Shown: positions 33,955-44,980 of the stretch, piece after piece
Layout: each line of letters starts with the position of its first letter
How positions within the stretch are numbered: position 1 is the stretch's first letter
Assembly (NCBI GenBank): GCA_963837105.1
Contig: CAWIMG010000023.1
Span: forward strand, 1 to 64,000
Origin: UBA9676 sp963837105
GTDB taxonomy: Bacteria > Actinomycetota > Actinomycetes > Streptosporangiales > Streptosporangiaceae
Length of the DNA stretch: 64,000 bases
Direction of reading: 5' to 3'
Translations under genes and position numbers: made by a program
The notes under the pieces: model-generated
Databases searched by the model: none
Seen by the model: only the letters and a program-made list of their open reading frames with translations
What the model was told of the DNA's origin: nothing

Positions 33955-34373
33955 GGGCCCGTGCCCGGGGTCAGCCGGGGCAGCCGGGCCGGCCGTCTGG
34001 TCCGCCACCGGAAGGAGACCGCCAGCCCGGCCCCGGCGCAGACCGCGCCGCCGTACAGGAACCACCGGCCGGCCGCGGTGTTGGTGACGATCACGCTGCC
34101 ACCGGGGCTGGGCATGGTGAGCAGGACCGAGACGCCGAACCAGCCGAGCGCGACCATCAGGGCGCCCAGCGGCGTGCCCATCCCCCAGCCGCCCAGCAGG
34201 CAGCTGGCGAACAGCAGCACGCAGAACACCAGCGCGGCCACCGGCACCGGCCCCGCGCCCCGGCTGAACTGGAAGCAGCCGATCAGGCCCTCCGCCGCGC
34301 CGAGCAGGAGCAGGGCGAGGTAGCCGATCCCGACGCTCACCGACGGCGGCCCGCTGCGCGGCGTGCTCTCCAC
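33951..34373 (-). CDS. DUF6113-like membrane protein
   Basis: A 140-residue protein with four membrane segments (LALLLLGAAEGLIGCF, VAALVFCVLLFASCLLGG, GALMVALGWFGVSVLL, WFLYGGAVCAGAGLAVSF) and a short basic tail. It sits between mshB and the flavin reductase, where actinobacteria usually have a DUF6113 protein. Role unknown; a link to mycothiol metabolism is suggested only by position. Confidence 0.78.
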   Translation of the reverse strand: MESTPRSGPPSVSVGIGYLALLLLGAAEGLIGCFQFSRGAGPVPVAALVFCVLLFASCLLGGWGMGTPLGALMVALGWFGVSVLLTMPSPGGSVIVTNTAAGRWFLYGGAVCAGAGLAVSFRWRTRRPARLPRLTPGTGP

Positions 34374-34430
34374 GCAGAGCAGGCTATACGGGCCGGCGGC
34401 GCGAGCCCAGCCAGCGGGCCAGGGCCGGTG

Positions 34431-35345
34431 CTAACGGCCCGCCAGGCCAGCGAACAGGTCCTGCTCCCAGCCATGCGGGCCGGCGCCGGGGCCGCGCGGC
34501 CCGGCCAGCAGCGTGTAGAACTCCCGGCCGGTGATCCGCTGGCCCGCCCCGTCCGCCAGCGCGTAGCAGCCGCCCTCCACCGCGACCTGGGTGGCGTGCG
34601 CGCGCAGCGCGGCGGTCTTGGCGGCCAGCTGGCCGGTGCCGTCGATCTCGGTGGTGACCTGGCTGTCCGCCACCCCGAACGGCAATTCGGATACCGAACG
34701 AACCTGCCGGAACCGCTCCGGGCGATCCGGCCCGAGTTCGATCAGGCTGGCCAGTACCGAGCGGGGCATCGCGGTCGCGTAGGACTTGGCCACCTGCCAG
34801 GGCGGGCTGGCGGGCGGCCCGGCCGGGCCGGCCGCCCGATCCGGGCCTAGCGGCTGAGCCGGGCCGGCCGCCAGCTTCACCGCCGCCCGGCTCACCCGGT
34901 GCGCCTGGATGTGGTCGGGGTGGCCGTAGTAGCCGTGCGCGTCGTAGGTGACCAGCACCTGCGGCCGGACGTCGCGGATCACCGCGGCCAGCGTGGCCGC
35001 GGCCCCGGCCACGTCCGCCTGCCAGAAGCAGCGGGGGTCGGCGTTGTCCGGCAGGCCCATCATGCCCGAGTCGCGCCAGCGGCCGGGGCCGCCGAGAAAC
35101 CGGTGGTCGGTCACTCCGAGCGCGGCACAGGCCGCGGCCAGTTCGCCGATCCGGTGCTGCCCCAGCGGGCCGCCCGCCAGGTGGGCCAGGCCGGGCGGGA
35201 TGACCTCGCCCAGTTCCCCCAGCGTGCAGGTGACCAGGGTGACGCCCGCTCCCTGGGCGGCGTAGGCGGCCATGGTCGCCCCGGTCTCGATCGACTCGTC
35301 GTCCGGATGCGCGTGCACCAGCAGCAGCCTGCGCTGTTCAGCCAC
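34431..35345 (-). CDS. mshB: mycothiol biosynthesis deacetylase MshB
   Basis: MshB deacetylates GlcNAc-inositol, the second step of mycothiol synthesis. The 304-residue zinc enzyme has the metal-binding AHPDDES at the N-terminus, GVTLVTCTLGELGEV, and the third ligand region YYGHPDHIQAHR. The sequence fits MshB better than Mca by length and by the ETGATMAAYAAQGAGV start. It is followed by the DUF6113-like and flavin-reductase genes in one operon. Confidence 0.93.
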   Translation of the reverse strand: MAEQRRLLLVHAHPDDESIETGATMAAYAAQGAGVTLVTCTLGELGEVIPPGLAHLAGGPLGQHRIGELAAACAALGVTDHRFLGGPGRWRDSGMMGLPDNADPRCFWQADVAGAAATLAAVIRDVRPQVLVTYDAHGYYGHPDHIQAHRVSRAAVKLAAGPAQPLGPDRAAGPAGPPASPPWQVAKSYATAMPRSVLASLIELGPDRPERFRQVRSVSELPFGVADSQVTTEIDGTGQLAAKTAALRAHATQVAVEGGCYALADGAGQRITGREFYTLLAGPRGPGAGPHGWEQDLFAGLAGR

Positions 35346-35421
35346 CGGGCGAGCCTACCGAGCGAGCCTGCCGGGCGAGCCTGCCGGCGCCGGGCGGACG
35401 GCCGGCTGGCAGGATCGGGGC

Positions 35422-37621
35422 ATGACCGACAGTTTTCCCCGTCAGCATGCCCGGACCCAGGGGTTCAGCCTGGGCGTGCCGCGCTCGTTCCAGATCTCCC
35501 CAGACGGCCGCCGGGTGGCCTTCCTGCGCAGCCAGGGCGGCACCGACCCGGTGACCTGCCTGTGGCTGCTCGACACCGGCACCGGCCAGGAGCGGCTGGT
35601 GGCCGATCCGGCCACGCTGCCGGCCGGCGAGGACGGCCTGGCCTGGCCGGGCGGCGGCGAAGCCGGCCAGCAGGAGCCGGCCGATGAGCCCGCCGAGGAG
35701 CGGGCCCGGCGGGAGCGGTCCCGGGAGCAGGCGGCCGGGATCGTGGCCTTCGCCACCGACGACGCCCTGTCCGTGGCCGCGTTCGCGGTGGCCGGCCGGA
35801 TTTACCTGGCTGATCTGCGGGCCGGGCCGGGGGACCCGGCCGTCCGCGCCCTGCCGGCCGCCCTGCCCGCACTGGATCCCCGGCCCGATCCCACCGGGCG
35901 CACGGTCGCCTACGTGCACACGGGCGCGCTGCGGATCACCGACCTGGCGACCGGTCACCACCGGCAGCTCATCGGGCCGGACGGCGTGCCGGGGCTGAGT
36001 TACGGGCTGGCCGAGTTCATCGCGGCCGAGGAGATGGAGCGGCAGCGCGGCTACTGGTGGGCACCGGACGGGTCAGCCGTGCTGGTGGCCAGGGTGGACG
36101 TCAGTGGCGTCAACCGGTGGCACATCGCCGACCCGGCCCAGCCGGGCCGGCCAGCCACCGAGGTCGCCTACCCGGCGGCCGGCACCCCGAACGCTGACGT
36201 GGCGCTGCTGCAGATCGGCCTGGACGGCAGTGAGTACCTGGTCGACACCGACCGGGACGCCTTCCCGTATCTGGTCACGGTGAACTGGGACGCCGATGAC
36301 CCGCTGATCGTGGTGCAAAGCCGTGACCAGCGCCGGATGCGGCTGCTGTCGGCCGACCCGGCGCGCGGCGCGGTGGCCGTGCTGCGCGAGGACACCGACG
36401 ACCGCTGGCTGGACATCGTGCCCGGCGTGCCCGCCAGGACCAGCGACGGCCGGATCGTCTGGACCGCCGACGCCGGCGGCGCGAAGCGGCTGCTGGTCGC
36501 CACCGCCGAAGAGTTCGCGGAGAGCAGCCCGGACCCGGTCACCCCGGCCGGCCTGCAGGTCCGGCAGGTGCTGGCGGTCGACGGTGACACGGTCCTGGTC
36601 AGCGCCTCCGGCGAGGATCCGGCCCAGATCGGGCTGTGGACCTATGGCCCGGACGGGCTGGCCCAGGTCGCGGGCATGGCGCAGGACGGGGTGACCACGG
36701 GCACCCGGGCGGGCGGCACCACCGTGGTCAGCCACCGGTCGCTGCGCTCCGACGGGGTCAGCGTGCGGGTGCTGCCGGCCGGGCAGCCTGGCATCGCCGT
36801 CACCTCGCTGGCCGAAACGCCGGACCTGCCCACCCCGCAGCCGGGGATCTTCCCGGCCGGCCCGCGCGGCATCCGGACCGCGGTCCTGCTGCCCTCCTGG
36901 CACCGGCCCGGCGACCGGCGGCTGCCGGTCCTGCTCGACCCCTACGGCGGCCCGCACTCGCAGCGGGTGCTGGCCACCCGGGGCGCCTTCCTCACCTCGC
37001 AGTGGCTGGCCGAGCAGGGCTTCGCGGTGGTGGTCGCGGACGGCCGGGGCACCCCGGGCCGGGGGCCGGACTGGGACCGGGCGGTCTGGCACGATCTGGC
37101 CGGCCCGGTGCTGGCCGACCAGGTCGAGGCACTGCACGCGGCCGCCGAGCGCCATCCCGACCTGGATCTGGCCCGGGTGGCCATCCGCGGCTGGTCGTTC
37201 GGCGGCTACCTGGCCGCGCTGGCCGCGCTGCGGCGGCCCGACGTGTTCCACGCCGCGATCGCCGGCGCACCGGTCACCGACTGGCACCTGTATGACACTC
37301 ATTACACCGAGCGCTATCTCGGGCTGCCCGGTGACGGCGCGGACGACCCGTACCACGCCTGCTCGCTGCTGCCCGGCGCACCCGCGCTCAGCCGGCCGCT
37401 GCTGCTCATCCACGGCCTGGCCGATGACAACGTGGTGGCCGCCCACACGCTGCGGTTCTCCTCGGCGCTGCTGGCGGCCGGCCGGCCGCACGCGGTGCTG
37501 CCCCTGTCCGGGGTCACCCACATGACGCCGCAGGAGGAGGTCGCCGAGAACCTGCTGCTGCTGCAGGTGGATTTCCTGCGCCGGCGAACTGGGATTGGAC
37601 TCCGGCCAGCACCGGGTGTAG
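35422..37621 (+). CDS. S9-family prolyl oligopeptidase (DPP IV type), no in-frame stop
   Basis: A serine peptidase of about 730 residues with an N-terminal beta-propeller (RSFQISPDGRRVAFLRS onward, with GVPGLSYGLAEFIAAEEM) and a C-terminal alpha/beta-hydrolase domain. The catalytic serine is in GWSFGGYLAAL, the aspartate in GLADDNVV and the histidine in SGVTHMTPQ. Family similarity ends at LLLQVDFLRR near 37590, but the frame stays open through the terminator-like region and into the SDH gene at 37705. Three stops exist in the next frame, the first TAG at 37619-37621. A one-base indel near the end is the simplest explanation. The ATG at 35422 is the best start. Confidence 0.88.
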
Positions 37622-37639
37622 CAAGGTTCACACGCCGCC

Positions 37640-37656
37640 GGCCCGGCCGCCGGGCC
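37640..37656 (+). terminator. GC hairpin between the S9 peptidase and sdh genes
   Basis: GGCCCGG and CCGGGCC form a perfect 7-bp stem with a 3-nt loop. It lies in the gap between the last recognisable S9 residues and the SDH start, which supports the two being separate genes. Confidence 0.5.
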
Positions 37657-37704
37657 CGCGTGGTGATATCAGTTGGTTTAACTTCCGAGGTGGAGAGTCA
37701 GCCG

Positions 37705-38496
37705 ATGACCCAGGCAGCAACGGCGCCGGAGAAGACCCGGGCGCAGATCCCCGAGCGCACCTTGCGCAAGGACCCGTGGTGGCGGCAGCCGGCCATCAAC
37801 GCCGCCGCGCTCGCGGTGGTGGTGATCTACCTGACCTGGGCGTCGCTGGTCAACCGGGACTACTTCTGGCAGCCCTACATCTCGCCGCTGTACTCGCCGT
37901 GCCTGGTGACCACCTGCACCAGCGGCGCCGGGGTTGACTGGATCCCGTGGCTGACCTGGCTGTCCCCGGCGGTCCTCATCATCGGCGGGCCGATGGGTTT
38001 CCGGCTCACCTGCTACTACTACCGCAAGGCCTACTACCGGGCGTTCTGGCGGGCCCCGGCCGCCTGCGCGGTGCGGGAGCCGCACGCCAGGTACACCGGC
38101 GAGACCCGGTTCCCGCTGATCCTGCAGAACGTGCACCGGTACTTCTTCTGGATCGCGCTGGCCTTCAACGTGATCCTTTCCGCCGACGCGGTGATCGCGT
38201 TCCGCAACCACGACGGGCAGTGGGGGCACATGGGGCTGGGCACGCTGGTGCTGCTGGTCAACGCCGTCCTGCTCTGGCTGTACTCGCTGTCCTGCCACGC
38301 CTGCCGGCATGCCGTCGGCGGCCGGCTCAAGCACTTCTCCAAGCACCCGGCCCGCTACTGGCTGTGGACCCAGGTGTCCCGGCTGAACGCCAGCCACATG
38401 CAGTTCGCGTGGATCTCGCTGGGCTGGGTGCTGTTCACCGATCTGTACATCCGGCTGGTCGCGAGCGGTGCCATCACCGATCTTCGCTTCTTCTAG
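37705..38496 (+). CDS. succinate dehydrogenase membrane subunit (Sdh1 type)
   Basis: The protein (263 residues) is the cytochrome-like membrane anchor of the actinobacterial Sdh1 complex (Rv0249c type). Five or six membrane segments are visible, including AALAVVVIYLTWASLV, LSPAVLIIGGPMGFRL, YFFWIALAFNVILSADAVIAF and GTLVLLVNAVLLWLY. Histidines in NVHRYFFW, SCHACRHAVGG and NASHMQFAW are likely heme or quinone ligands. GGTGGAG precedes the ATG. It is followed by sdhA and sdhB. Confidence 0.9.
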   Translation: MTQAATAPEKTRAQIPERTLRKDPWWRQPAINAAALAVVVIYLTWASLVNRDYFWQPYISPLYSPCLVTTCTSGAGVDWIPWLTWLSPAVLIIGGPMGFRLTCYYYRKAYYRAFWRAPAACAVREPHARYTGETRFPLILQNVHRYFFWIALAFNVILSADAVIAFRNHDGQWGHMGLGTLVLLVNAVLLWLYSLSCHACRHAVGGRLKHFSKHPARYWLWTQVSRLNASHMQFAWISLGWVLFTDLYIRLVASGAITDLRFF

Positions 38497-38523
38497 GCAG
38501 CAGGCGGAAGGTGCACCGCACAG

Positions 38524-40382
38524 ATGACTGACATCGAACGGCTCTCCTACGACGTAGTGGTGATCGGCGCCGGCGGCTCCGGGCTGCGGGCGGCGATCGA
38601 GGCCCGGCAGGCGGGCTGCAAGACGGCCGTCATCTCCAAGTCGCTGTTCGGCAAGGCGCACACGGTGATGGCCGAAGGCGGCTGCGCGGCCGCGATGGGC
38701 AACGTCAACCCGAACGACAACTGGCAGGTCCACTTCCGCGACACCATGCGCGGCGGCAAGTTCCTCAACAACTGGCGGATGGCCGAACTGCACGCCAGGG
38801 AGGCGCCCGACCGGGTCTGGGAACTGGAGGCCTGGGGTGCGCTGTTCGACCGCACGCCCGACGGCAAGATCAGCCAGCGTAACTTCGGCGGCCACCAGTA
38901 CCCACGGCTGGCCCACGTCGGCGACCGGACCGGGCTGGAGATGATCAGGACGCTGCAGCAGCGCACGGTGGCCCTGCAGCAAGAGGACGCGCGGGAGCAC
39001 GGCGACCCCGAGGCCATGCTGAAGGTCTTCGCCGAGACCACCGTCACCCAGTTGCTGGTGACCGGCGGGAGGATCGCCGGCGCGTTCGGCTATGTGCGGG
39101 AATCCGGGCAGTTCGTGGTGTTCGAGGCGCCCGCCGTGATCCTGGCGACCGGCGGGATCGGGAAGACCTTCAAGGTCACCTCCAACTCCTGGGAGTACAC
39201 CGGGGACGGGCACGCACTGGCGCTGCTGGCCGGGGCGACGCTGCTGAACATGGAATTCGTGCAGTTCCACCCCACCCACATGGTCTGGCCGCTGTCGGTG
39301 CGCGGCCTGCTGGTCACCGAGTCGGTCCGCGGTGACGGCGGGGTGCTGCGCAATTCCGAGGGCAAGCGGTTCATGTTCGGCTACGTGCCGGATGTGTTCC
39401 GCGCCCAGTACGCCGAGACCGAGGAGGAGGCCGACCGCTGGTACACCGACCCTGACCACAACCGGCGGCCACCCGAACTGCTGCCCCGCGACGAGGTGGC
39501 GCGCTCGATCAACGCGGAGGTCAAGGCCGGACGGGGATCCCCGCACGGCGGGGTGTTCCTCGACGTGTCCACCCGGCTGCCCGCCGAGGAGATCCTGCGC
39601 AAGCTGCCGTCCATGCACCACCAGTTCAAGGAACTGGCCGACGTGGACATCACCAGGGAGCCGATGGAGGTCGGCCCGGCCCAGCACTACGTGATGGGCG
39701 GGGTGGAGGTGGATCCGGACACCGGGCAGTCGCTGGTGCCGGGCCTGTTCGCGGCCGGCGAGGTGTCCGGTGGCATGCACGGGTCGAACCGGCTGGGCGG
39801 CAACTCGCTGTCGGACCTGCTGGTGTTCGGGCGCCGGGCGGGCATGGGCGCGGCCGGTTACCTCGACTGCGCTGGCCGCCCGCCCGCCGGTCAGCGAATC
39901 GGAGGTGGCCGCCGCGACAGCGGAGGCGCTGGCCCCACTGGGGCGCAGCGGTGGCGAGAACCCATACACGGTGCACGCCGAGGTGCAGGAGACCATGAGC
40001 AGCCTGGTCGGCATCATCCGCACCGAGAACGAGATCAAGACGGCGCTGGCCGAACTGGAGAAGCTGCGCGAGCGGGCTGCCCGGGTCAGTGCCGAGGGCG
40101 GGCAGCGCCTACAACCCGGGCTGGCACCTGGCGCTGGACCTGCGGAACATCATGCTGATCGCGGACTGTGTCGCGCTGGCGGCGCTGGAGCGGACCGAGA
40201 GCAGGGGCGGGCACACCCGCGACGACTTCCCGCAGATGTCGCCGGAGTGGCGCAAGCTCAACCTGATCTGCTCACTGGCGGGTGACCGGGTGACGCTGAA
40301 GCGGCAGCCGATGCCGCCGATGCGCCCCGACCTGCTCGGCCTGTTCGACCGCGACGAGCTGGACGAAGTACTACACCGATAG
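38524..40382 (+). CDS. sdhA: succinate dehydrogenase flavoprotein subunit, two frameshifts
   Basis: The FAD-binding catalytic subunit of succinate dehydrogenase. The first frame has the FAD site VVIGAGGSGLRAAIEA, the HTVMAEGGCAAAMGN segment, FVQFHPTHMVWP and the C-terminal HGSNRLGGNSLSDLLVFGRR. At about 39868 the sense passes to the next frame (ALAARPPVSESEV, NPYTVHAEVQETMSSLVGI), and at about 40096-40105 it shifts again to YNPGWHLALDLRN, ERTESRGGHTRDDF and the end. Each shift equals one extra base or two missing bases. All domains are conserved and the flanking sdh genes are intact, so I consider both shifts sequence errors. Confidence 0.87.
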
Positions 40383-40451
40383 CGAACTGCCGCCGGCCGC
40401 CGCCTCGGTGGACGAGCCAGCTGGCACACCGGCAGGCGAGGAGACGCACTG

Positions 40452-41237
40452 ATGGCGGAGAAGGTATCCCTGCGGATCTGGCGGGGCGACACCGGCCGGG
40501 GCGAACTGGTCGATTACCAGACCGAGGTCAACGAGGGCGAGGTCGTGCTGGACATCCTGCACCGGCTGCAGGCCACCCAGGCTGGCGACCTGGCGGTGCG
40601 GTGGAACTGCAAGGCGGGCAAGTGCGGCTCCTGCTCGATGGAGATCAACGGGCGGCCGCGGCTGGCCTGCATGACCCGGATGTCCACCTTCCAGCCGGGG
40701 GAGCTGATCACGCTCACCCCGATGCGCACCTTCCCGGTGATCCGGGACCTGGTCACCGACGTGTCATTCAACTTCGCCAAGGCGCGGCAGATCCCGTCGT
40801 TCACCCCCGACGCCTCGACCGGGCTCGGCGAATTCCGGATGCAGCAGGTCGATGTGCAGCGCTCGCAGGAGTTCCGCAAGTGCATCGAATGCTTCCTGTG
40901 CCAGAACGTGTGCCACGTCATCCGCGACCATGCCGACAACGAGCGGGCCTATGCGGGGCCGCGGTTCCTGATGCGGGTCGCCGAGCTGGAACTGCACCCC
41001 GCCGACACCGCCGACCGGCGGGAGATCGCCCAGGACGATTTCGGGCTGGGCCTGTGCAACATCACCAAGTGCTGCACCGAGGTGTGCCCCGAACACATCA
41101 AGATCACCGACAACGCGCTCATCCCGCTCAAGGAGCGGGTGATGAGCCGCAAGTACGACCCGCTGGTCTGGCTCGGCAGCAAGATCGGGCGGCGCCCGCG
41201 GCACGACACCCCGGCGGTGCCGGGCAACAGCAGCTAA
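40452..41237 (+). CDS. sdhB: succinate dehydrogenase iron-sulfur subunit
   Basis: The electron-transfer subunit of Sdh1. The N-terminal 2Fe-2S domain has WNCKAGKCGSCSMEINGRPR and LACMTR; the C-terminal part has CIECFLCQNVCHVIR and LCNITKCCTEVCPEHIKI for the 4Fe-4S and 3Fe-4S clusters. The protein has 261 residues, close to Rv0247c. GAGGAG precedes the ATG. The gene is intact and closes the operon. Confidence 0.95.
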   Translation: MAEKVSLRIWRGDTGRGELVDYQTEVNEGEVVLDILHRLQATQAGDLAVRWNCKAGKCGSCSMEINGRPRLACMTRMSTFQPGELITLTPMRTFPVIRDLVTDVSFNFAKARQIPSFTPDASTGLGEFRMQQVDVQRSQEFRKCIECFLCQNVCHVIRDHADNERAYAGPRFLMRVAELELHPADTADRREIAQDDFGLGLCNITKCCTEVCPEHIKITDNALIPLKERVMSRKYDPLVWLGSKIGRRPRHDTPAVPGNSS

Positions 41238-41287
41238 ATTGCCCGGCCCGGAACTGTTCTGCTGCGGCAAAGGTTTGCGGTGAACGC

Positions 41288-41306
41288 ATTCCCCGGGCCC
41301 GGGAAT
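41288..41306 (+). terminator. palindromic terminator after sdhB
   Basis: ATTCCCCGGGCCCGGGAAT is a near-perfect 19-nt palindrome 51 bp after the sdhB stop and before uppP. It can form a strong GC hairpin without a U tract, as is common in actinobacteria. Confidence 0.55.
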
Positions 41307-41378
41307 CCGTAGCATGTGTGCTGACCGGGTTAGGGCCGTGCCGGCCCGCCGGGCCTGGAACCTCCCCGGAAGGCTGGC

Positions 41379-42401
41379 ATGTCCCACCTGACCTACCTTG
41401 AGGCGGCCGTCGTCGGCCTGGTCCAGGGCGTCACCGAGCTGTTCCCGGTGTCCAGCCTCGGGCACAACGTCCTCATCCCGGCGCTGCTCGGCGGCAGCTG
41501 GGCGGCCGACCTCAATGTCGCCACAGCCGAGTCGCCGTACCTGGCCTTCATCGTCGGGCTGCACGTGGCCACCGCGATCGCGCTGCTCATCTACTTCTGG
41601 CGGGACTGGATCCGGATCATCGGCGGCTTCTTCACCTCGCTTGGCCACTTCGCCCGGCCCGCGGAAGGCACCCGGCGCTGGCAGCTGCAGGATGCCAACC
41701 AGAAGCTGGCGTGGATGGTCATCCTGGCGACCATCCCGGTGGGCCTGGTCGGGCTGAAGTTCGAGCACGAATTCCGGGTGCTGTTCGGCAAGCCCATCCG
41801 GGCCGCCATCTTCCTGATCATCAACGGGCTGATCCTGCTGGCCGGTGAGAAGTTCCGCCGTCGCGCGTCGGTGCGGGCGGACCAGGACATCGCGCGGGAA
41901 CGGGAACTGGTGGCGGCGGGCGGCACCCGCCGGGAGGGCCCGGCCCGGCACGCGGCCGGCCACCAGGCCGACCGGGCGACCGAACTCCAGCACGCGCTGG
42001 AATCGGACCAGCGGCTGGCCAGAACCGGCTACCTCAAGACAATCCTGATCGGCTGCGCGCAGATCCTGGCCCTGCTGGCGGGCATCAGCCGGGACGGGGT
42101 GACGATGGTGGCGGGCATGTTCGCCGGGCTGTCCCGGGAAGACGCCGCCCGGTTCGCCTTCCTGCTCGCCACTCCGGTCATCCTGGCCGCCGGGGTACTC
42201 AAGGTGCCAGATCTGATGGGCCCGCTCGGCAAGGGGATCCGGGGCCCGATCCTGGTCGGCAGCATCCTGTCCGGGGTCGGCGCCTACCTGTCGGTGCGGT
42301 TCCTGGTCCGCTACTTCCGGACCCGGACACTGACTCCGTTCGCCATCTACTGCTTCGTGGTGGGTGGCGCCAGCCTGCTCTACCTGGGCCTGATCAAGTA
42401 G
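41379..42401 (+). CDS. uppP: undecaprenyl-diphosphate phosphatase
   Basis: UppP (BacA) recycles the lipid carrier of cell-wall synthesis and confers bacitracin resistance. The 340-residue membrane protein has the active-site motifs GLVQGVTELFPVSSLGH and AGISRDG, with eight or so membrane segments. A charged loop of about 55 residues (roughly residues 165-220, with RERELVAAGGTRREG) is inserted in the middle, making it longer than the E. coli enzyme at 273. GGAAGG lies 6 nt before the ATG. It converges on typA with a 6-bp gap. Confidence 0.94.
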   Translation: MSHLTYLEAAVVGLVQGVTELFPVSSLGHNVLIPALLGGSWAADLNVATAESPYLAFIVGLHVATAIALLIYFWRDWIRIIGGFFTSLGHFARPAEGTRRWQLQDANQKLAWMVILATIPVGLVGLKFEHEFRVLFGKPIRAAIFLIINGLILLAGEKFRRRASVRADQDIARERELVAAGGTRREGPARHAAGHQADRATELQHALESDQRLARTGYLKTILIGCAQILALLAGISRDGVTMVAGMFAGLSREDAARFAFLLATPVILAAGVLKVPDLMGPLGKGIRGPILVGSILSGVGAYLSVRFLVRYFRTRTLTPFAIYCFVVGGASLLYLGLIK

Positions 42402-42407
42402 GACCGG

Positions 42408-44279
<1,872 letters not shown>

Positions 44280-44455
44280 GACAAAGCCTTGGTCCGGGAT
44301 ACGGGTGGATACGGTGATCAACCGCCGTGCTGCCCAGTCTATTTCACCGCCCGCCGCCGAACGGCCGTGCCGTCCGCTCCCTGCCCACGGTCCTCAACGG
44401 GTTCTTGAGCGGCTCTTCACGGCTTCTTAACACGGCTTCTGCTGAGATAACGGCC

Positions 44456-44980
44456 ATGCGCGGCAACTATGACTCCCCTCCGGACCCGGTCGCTTACCAG
44501 GCCCGCCAGCCCGAGCCAGCGCCCGGCCCGCCGTCCCCCGTGGACGGCTGGTATCCGCCTTACCCGCCTCGCTACTACGACCCGATCGGCGAGGAGCGCT
44601 CCGAGGGCCTGCGCCGCCTGTCCAAGCTCACCTGGCGCGCGACCCAGCTCAGCGCGGTCGCCGCGGTTGGCTTCGCGGCCCTGTTCGCGCACACGGCACA
44701 CAGCTACGCGGCGAATACGGCCGCCACGCTCAAGCACACGGCCAAGCCGACCGCGTCACCGTCGCCGTCGCCGACGCCGACGAAGACCAAGAAGAAGCAC
44801 CACCACCACCATCACCATGCGGCCGCCGCGGCGGCTTCCCCGGCCAGCGGCGCGTCGGCTCCGAGTGCCGCCGCGGCCGCCCCGGCGCCGGCCCCCGCCC
44901 CGCCCACCACCGCGCCGGCACCACCGCCGAGTTCCGCGCCGCCCCCGACGTCATCCGGCGGCAGCTCCGGTGGCGGGTGA
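44456..44980 (+). CDS. His/Pro-rich membrane protein heading the redox module
   Basis: A 174-residue protein. Residues about 1-50 are a Pro/Tyr-rich cytosolic segment (WYPPYPPRYYDPIG), followed by one membrane helix (LSAVAAVGFAALFAHTAHSYA). The outer part is low complexity: a Thr/Ser/Pro linker, KTKKKHHHHHHH (seven histidines), an Ala-rich run, then Pro/Ala/Ser repeats and a final Gly/Ser tail. There is no FMN-binding domain. It overlaps apbE by 4 bp (GTGA), the first of four such couplings. The histidine run could bind metal or heme iron; the role is unknown. Confidence 0.75.
   Translation: MRGNYDSPPDPVAYQARQPEPAPGPPSPVDGWYPPYPPRYYDPIGEERSEGLRRLSKLTWRATQLSAVAAVGFAALFAHTAHSYAANTAATLKHTAKPTASPSPSPTPTKTKKKHHHHHHHAAAAAASPASGASAPSAAAAAPAPAPAPPTTAPAPPPSSAPPPTSSGGSSGGG

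Noticed and set aside
35272..38496. A single 1,074-residue peptidase-dehydrogenase fusion
   Set aside because: The junction holds a hairpin, a ribosome site and three stops in the adjacent frame, and the two domains are unrelated.
44862..44885. SGAS as an ApbE flavinylation site
   Set aside because: It lies in Ala/Ser/Pro low-complexity sequence and lacks the aspartate and threonine of the usual motif.
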